NCBI GenBank assembly: GCA_030267965.1
Contig: BRYA01000810.1
Location: 11,215-22,854, forward strand
Reading direction: 5' to 3'
From: Triparma columacea
Taxonomy: Eukaryota > Sar > Bolidophyceae > Parmales > Triparmaceae
DNA: 11,640 nucleotides
Shown here piece after piece: positions 7,901 to 11,640 of the stretch. Under the pieces are notes generated by a model, which was not told where the DNA came from, did no database searches, and saw only the letters and a program-made list of their open reading frames with translations. The translations under genes were made by a program, and so were the position numbers. The stretch's first letter is position 1. Each line of letters starts with the position of its first letter.

Positions 7901-10482
7901 CAAGAGCTACACTACAAACACAAGTAGATTTTCACAGCCCCATACCCGATTCAGTCATTGAAAAATTCGGTACAAAGTTCCTAACTTCTGCATCAGAATT
8001 ACGCAAAAAGTTTGATAAGACTAATGAGATTGACAAGCCAAGGAGGATGGAGATTGTCAAGAAGATGAAAGGTCTCAAGGTGAGGGGTGACACAAAACTC
8101 TTACCACTGTTTGACATGATTAGAGAAACTGTTGGTGCAGAAGCAGGAGGAAAGAGCTGGGGAATGATTTCAGTCACCTTGAGGATAGGCTTTGAGGAGG
8201 CAGCAGCATACTTTTGGGATGTGGACAGGCTTCACACTAAGGGCTTAGTGAGGGAATCTGCAATTGTAGGTAACGACTTTGATTTAGAGGTCAAGGCAAA
8301 GGAGCGCATCAAAACAACGTTGCAAAGCTTCAATGTGAACTTTGTCTCAAAGATGCGTTTGTATAGAGCAGATAAGAGCACTCTTGTTATCATGAGTGAA
8401 GCAATCAAAGAGAGAGGGTTGCAGTCTCTAGCAAGAGAAGATTTTGCAGTAAGATTTTGCAGGGTTGGTAAAAAAGTGACCAAGATAAATATTGTCACAA
8501 GGCTAGAGCTGGGAAAAGAGATCACAAAGGGTGTTGCAAAAGGGAGTGTTAAGTCGCGCCTCTCACTGTATCAACATGCTGCCATTTACTTTGATAACCT
8601 TTTAAGCAGCTCAGAAGCCAACGAAGAGGATGGCAGGAGGTTTGGAGATCAGTTAATGTCAATGGTCAAGGAGATGAAAGTTGGAGGTAACAAAGATGAG
8701 GTAGTCAAGGAGTTCATAGCCCAAAATAGGGCAATGAAAGAGCTTGTGAAGCAAAACAAGTTTGTCAAAACAATGTTGTGCGCCATTGTGAGAAATAAGC
8801 TGAGACGACGAGCAACAAATGAAGGAGAAGTTGCGAGTTTGGAGGAAGCAAGAGGCTTGGAGATTGGAAGTGCACTTAAAGTTATCACACTGCAAACACT
8901 GACGGCAAATCATGCTGTGGATGAGTGGGCCCATCAATACATTGAAGTACAAGAAGTTATGAGAGACTACAAATGGTTGAGGCCGATGGTTGAGACAATT
9001 GCTGTGAATCTATTTAAGAACTCAAAGATTGGCTTGAAAGCAAGGGTTATCTTTGGTGCTGTCACAAGCATGACAGATTTGCTGACTGATGTGTATGTGA
9101 CTTACAGGTTTTTTAGTGATGAGAAGTATGGGTACTTTAAGGCATCTCTGGCAAGTTTGTTAGTGTCAATCGGGATACAAATGTTGGCTGTTTGGGGACA
9201 GAATAAAACGTTAGGGATGACGAGGGTGATGAGGGAATGGTTTCCTATTTTGATTGGCTTTAAGCCTGCGGTTGATGCTTACAGGGTAGCAACTGGAGCA
9301 AAACAAGAGGTTGGGGCTTTATTCAACCCAATGATGGAGATGACAATTATGAAAGTGTTTGAGATGTTTGCTGAGGCAATCCCTGGAGTGATCATCCAAG
9401 TTATGGCTATAGCAACCAGCGACAAGGATGTTGGAGCTTCAGCATGGCTTTCAGTAGCAGTGTCAGCAGTTACAACAGGTTTTGCCTCTGCAACAATTAG
9501 TTATGACTGGGACACAGACCCTGTTAAGAGAGAAGAAACTCCAGCCTTCTATGGGTATATACCTGCAAATGCAAGCAAGAGAGCAGTAGTGTTTGCTTCG
9601 ATGTTGCTGTTGTCAGCAGGGATGCTTCTAATAAGGTGTACAACAATAGTTCTTCTTGGGTTGATGGGAGGTAGTTGGGTCTTTCTCTATATCGGAATCG
9701 ATCTTGGTCTCTACTTATTGGTTAAGATATTGAGGGGAGACTTTTGGTACTGGATACCATTGGGAAGGAGTAGCTTAGAGATTGCAAATAGTATACTTTG
9801 CAGAGTGATTGTAAAGATCATTGTAGACTTCACTTCAATTGTACACTATAGACATCCCAATGAAGTAGGAGGAGCCTATTGGTTATTTGGTATTGTGTTG
9901 ACAATGATGAGCCTACCAACTTCCATATATTTAGCTTCACCTTATGTTGCTGAGAGCGCAATTAAGATAGCATCATCAATTATGAATTATTTCATACCAA
10001 TAACTACCCTATACTTTGCTGTCTTTTTCTTGAACATTAAGAAGGAGTACTGGCACACCTTCTGGAGCACACAGAGATCAAAGGATATGACTATGGCATA
10101 CTTTCTTGAAGGAGAAAGTGATGAAATAAAGTTTGGAGTCTTATGGTCTTCAACGCATCATTGGGTCTCAATTGAAGGAGAAGTTAAGAAATGGGTTGAG
10201 TTGAACTGGGCTAAATGGGAAGAGGAGAAACCAGACTGGTTTACTGATGTGATGAAGGCTAAAATACCTGTAGATTTCATTCCAGCAGATGGAGATGCTA
10301 GAAGGAGAGAGAGCATTAGGAGAGCAAGTGTTGATGCTGAAGCTGAGGGTGGTCTAGCAGGTGCTTTGAAAGCAAGTATTAGGAGAGCAAGTGTTGGAGG
10401 CGCTGATGGAGGAGATATAATAGGGGTGAGAGGTGGGAAGGCTAAAAAAAGCAGTGTTTTGCCAGATGAGGATGGGGGGTGA
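4953..10482 (+). CDS. Large membrane protein: coiled coils, three START-like modules and an XK-related-like transmembrane domain, five exons
   Basis: Exons are 4953-5337, 5469-5501, 5636-5668, 5803-5847 and 6074-10482; all four introns are phase 1 and the product is 1634 aa. Residues 1-50 are a coiled coil followed by an Ala/Asp-rich stretch. Exons 2-4 encode short acidic repeats. A second coiled coil is at about 212-263. START-like modules (SRPBCC-type, lipid-binding fold) lie at about 348-572, 580-814 and 820-1014. The first two are internal duplicates, each opening with KNEPQNYTDEEE or KNEQQTYTEEEE, then KEFY, and later VDATLSECVAYE or VDASVYECAAHE; the third is degenerate. About 1141-1489 is multi-pass (8-9 helices) and resembles XK-related scramblases: TDLLTDVYVTYRFF, then FEMFAEAIPGVIIQ, then a helix ending LLIRCTTIVLLGL. 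The C-terminus has two RRASV motifs (1581, 1602). A role in lipid transfer or scrambling is inference. An in-frame ATG at 4881 would add 24 basic residues. Codons become AT-rich and C-poor towards the 3' end. Confidence 0.83.
5469..5847 (+). repeat. Tandem micro-exon array (167-bp exon-intron units)
   Basis: Exons 2, 3 and 4 of the large gene start at 5469, 5636 and 5803, exactly 167 bp apart. Exons 2 and 3 are each 33 nt, introns 2 and 3 are each 134 nt, and the introns share blocks (ctttaggagagg/ctctaggggagag, then tcacttt before the acceptor). The peptides are ESENDHGEARR, ATEMSHEDAGR and VAKSKSSQEDAGRDR. The end of exon 1 (DRSHGDAGR) and the start of exon 5 (DSENGHED) are related to them. 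Exon 4 is 45 nt, with about 6 extra nt inside and a donor moved 6 nt downstream (GACGAG-ACCGAG-GTAAGT). Confidence 0.85.
5914..6009. repeat. 24-bp minisatellite in intron 4 of the START/XKR-like gene
   Basis: Four degenerate 24-bp units start at 5914, 5938, 5962 and 5986, each near the pattern TCTGCGGCGACCGCATGGG plus five variable bases. They lie inside intron 4 (5848-6073), which at 226 nt is about 90 nt longer than introns 1-3; the repeat accounts for the difference. The repeat is open in the frame of exon 5 as an 8-residue repeat (SAATAWDP-like), but retention of the intron from exon 4 meets a TGA soon after the donor, so it is probably not translated. Confidence 0.85.
6619..8019 (+). other. 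Internal duplication: START-like modules 1 and 2
   Basis: Module 1 (6619-7293) and module 2 (7315-8019) are tandem copies within exon 5. Matching landmarks in the same order are: KNEP/KNEQ followed by TEEEE-type acid runs, GKEFY, ESPDP or KSPDP, a VDAT/VDAS strand with an EC-A-hE motif and a following SR, then GTV-x5-6-TxWMF-x-LP-x7-PQ, and a C-terminal VDFHSPIP/VDIKSSVP segment followed by a helix. The repeat distance is about 236 residues. Sequence has diverged well beyond DNA-level identity, so the duplication is old. Confidence 0.8.
9016..10044 (+). other. XK-related-like multi-pass membrane domain
   Basis: Hydrophobic segments lie at about residues 1155-1174, 1188-1206, 1264-1281, 1288-1307, 1335-1353, 1356-1383, 1407-1421, 1434-1454 and 1467-1486. 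The spacing and motifs follow the XKR family: an early helix with paired Asp (TDLLTD) and an aromatic loop, then a helix with F-E-x-F-x-E-x-x-P-x-x-x-x-Q (1261-1274), then a Ser/Ala-rich helix, then one ending IRC. Known XKR proteins (XKR8, CED-8) are plasma-membrane phospholipid scramblases. The match is by motif only and could be a fold-level resemblance. Confidence 0.55.
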
Positions 10483-10585
10483 CTAATAGGGCAGCAACAT
10501 TTTCAGGAAAAACTATTTTATTTGGTTTTATTGTGACTTTTGTGTAAGTGTTAGGGTTGTTTGGTGTGGGGGTGGGAGTTTGAAA
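10483..10585. other. 3' UTR and transition into the subtelomere
   Basis: A second in-frame stop (TAG at 10486-10488) follows shortly after the TGA at 10480-10482. No AATAAA is present. A single TTAGGGTT at 10551-10558 is an isolated telomere-like hexamer. The last appreciable C content on the + strand ends here, at about 10536. Confidence 0.5.
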
Positions 10586-10790
10586 GTGGTTTGTGAGTAT
10601 TTTAGAAGTGTAGTTGATGTATTGTGAAAGTGTAAGTGGTTTGTGAGTATTGAGGAAGTGTTAACGATGTGAATGGAGTTTTAGAGAAGTTGTGGCAGTA
10701 TTGTTGTGGTTTGTGAGTATAATGGAAGTGTAGTAGATGTGTATGGAGTTTTGAAGAGTTGTAAATGTGTTATAGTGTTTTGTGAGTATA
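10586..10790. repeat. 60-bp subtelomeric tandem repeat
   Basis: The anchor GTGGTTTGTGAGTAT occurs at 10586, 10646 and 10706, exactly 60 bp apart, with a diverged copy (GTGTTTTGTGAGTAT) at 10775. Each is followed by a variable trinucleotide and then GAAGTGTAG-T-GATGT or a close variant. The units are not identical, so this is a degenerate satellite about 3.5 copies long. The segment GTGTAGTAGATGTGTATGGAG at one unit boundary is shared with the 120-bp repeat that follows. Confidence 0.85.
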
Positions 10791-11571
10791 TTGGGGAGAG
10801 TATTAGATGTAAAGTAATGAGATGAATAAAAGGAGGGAGAGTGTGGTTAAGGTTAGGAGAGAGTAGAGATAAGAAATTAGAGTAGAGAAGAGGAGGGTAT
10901 AAGGTGGAGATGTGTGTAAGTGTAGTAGATGTGTATGAAGATGAATAATAGAAGGATGAGTGTGATTTTAGAGAAGAATGAAAGGAGTTAAGAAGTGAGA
11001 GTGGAAGAGAGGAGAGTATAAGATAAAATGGTGTGTGTAAAGGTTGAATGTGTGTAAGAATATGTGTGTAAGTATAGTAGATGTGCGTGAAGAAGAATTA
11101 AATTATAAGTGTAGTAGATGTGTATGTAGATGAATTAAATGAAGGTGAGTGTAGTTTTAGAAAGGAGTGAGAGAAGTTAGGGAGAGAGAGTAGAAGAGAG
11201 GAGGGTATAAGGTAAAATGATGTGTGTAAGTGTAGTAGATGTGTAAGAAGATGAATTAAGAGGGTGAGTGTAGGTGTGGAGAAGAGTGAAAGGAGTTAAG
11301 AAGTGAGAGTGAGAAGAGAAGAGGGTATAAGGTGGAATGATGTGTGTAAGTGTAGTAGATGTGTATGGGGATGAATAATAGGAGTGTGAATGTGGTTGTG
11401 GGAAAGAAAGAAGAGTTAAATAGTGAGAGTTGAAGGGAGGAGGGTATAAGGTGGAGAGATGTGTGTAATTGTAGAAGATATGTATGAAGATGAATTAAAA
11501 GTGGGTGAGTGTAGTTTTGGAGAGGAGTGAGGAAATTTAAGAAGAGAGAGAAGGAGAGAGAAGGATATGTG
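10791..11571. repeat. 120-bp subtelomeric satellite array adjoining the telomere
   Basis: The anchor TGTGTGTAAGTGTAGTAG, or a close variant, begins at about 10911, 11063, 11100, 11221, 11341 and 11460. The last four are 121, 120 and 119 bp apart, and a diverged first unit fills 10791-10910. Within each unit the order is: anchor, GAAGATGAATTAA, GGTGAGTGTAG, AGAGAAG-GTGA, AGGAGTTAAGAAGTGAGAGT, GAGGGTATAAGGTGGA. Near 11031-11099 a unit is disrupted by partial duplications, giving a 152-bp and a 37-bp spacing. There is only one C on the + strand across the whole array. No ORF of note is present. Confidence 0.9.
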
Positions 11572-11640
11572 TTAGGGTTAGGGTTAGGGTTAGGGTTAGG
11601 GTTAGGGTTAGGGTTAGGGTTAGGGTTAGGGTTAGGGTTA
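11572..11640 (+). repeat. Telomeric repeat (TTAGGG)n, right chromosome end
   Basis: Eleven perfect TTAGGG units and a trailing TTA run to the last base of the window. The G-rich strand points 5' to 3' off the end, the correct polarity for a chromosome terminus, so the end of the window is a true or near-true chromosome end and not an internal telomeric island. No variant hexamers occur. Confidence 0.98.

Noticed and set aside
10551..10558. Interstitial telomere (TTAGGGTT)
   Set aside because: It is a single hexamer in a G/T-rich strand, expected by chance at this composition; not evidence of a fusion or healed end.
10791..11571. CRISPR-like regularly spaced repeats
   Set aside because: The units are contiguous degenerate satellites with no constant repeat/unique spacer structure, and they sit next to a eukaryotic telomere.

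Overview
The window is the right-hand end of a eukaryotic nuclear chromosome. It finishes in a perfect (TTAGGG)n telomere at 11572-11640. The genes have short spliceosomal introns (mostly 116-134 nt, donors GTGAG/GTAAG, acceptors CGCAG or TGCAG). The gene families are an EGF-like secreted protein tail, a TVP38/TMEM64 membrane protein, an LC8-type dynein light chain, a LuxI-fold acyltransferase and a multi-START membrane protein. Together these suggest a stramenopile (heterokont) microalga, possibly a bolidophyte such as Triparma. That placement is inference from family style; no marker gene is present.

Layout from the inside outwards. 1-192: 3' end of a gene for an EGF-like protein (+). 193-560: short intergenic stretch. 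561-1678: three-exon TVP38/TMEM64 (VTT-domain) gene (+). 1831-2688: four-exon LC8 dynein light chain gene on the minus strand, convergent with the TVP38 gene; every exon is under 90 nt. 2689-3366: shared upstream region between the divergent LC8 and acyltransferase genes. 3367-4301: two-exon GNAT/LuxI-fold acyltransferase gene (+) whose intron carries an 18-bp minisatellite. 4302-4952: intergenic or leader region with a strong TATA-like box. 4953-10482: a large five-exon gene (+) for a 1634-residue protein with coiled coils, three START-like lipid-binding modules and an XK-related-like multi-pass membrane domain. 10483-11571: subtelomeric repeats with periods of 60 and 120 bp. 11572-11640: telomere.

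The genes are not an operon and share no obvious pathway, although three (TVP38/VTT, acyltransferase, START-XKR) belong to families that act on lipids or membranes. The most unusual features are: (1) a tandem array of phase-1 micro-exons, spaced exactly 167 bp apart, inside the large START/XKR-like gene; (2) the START x3 plus XKR-like architecture itself, ending in duplicated RRAS phosphosite-like motifs; (3) a subtelomere whose + strand has only 3 C residues in 1080 nt, with C content already falling inside the last gene; (4) a LuxI-type acyltransferase in an intron-bearing nuclear gene.

All splice models were built by eye from splice-site consensus, phase and protein family fit. No transcript data were available.
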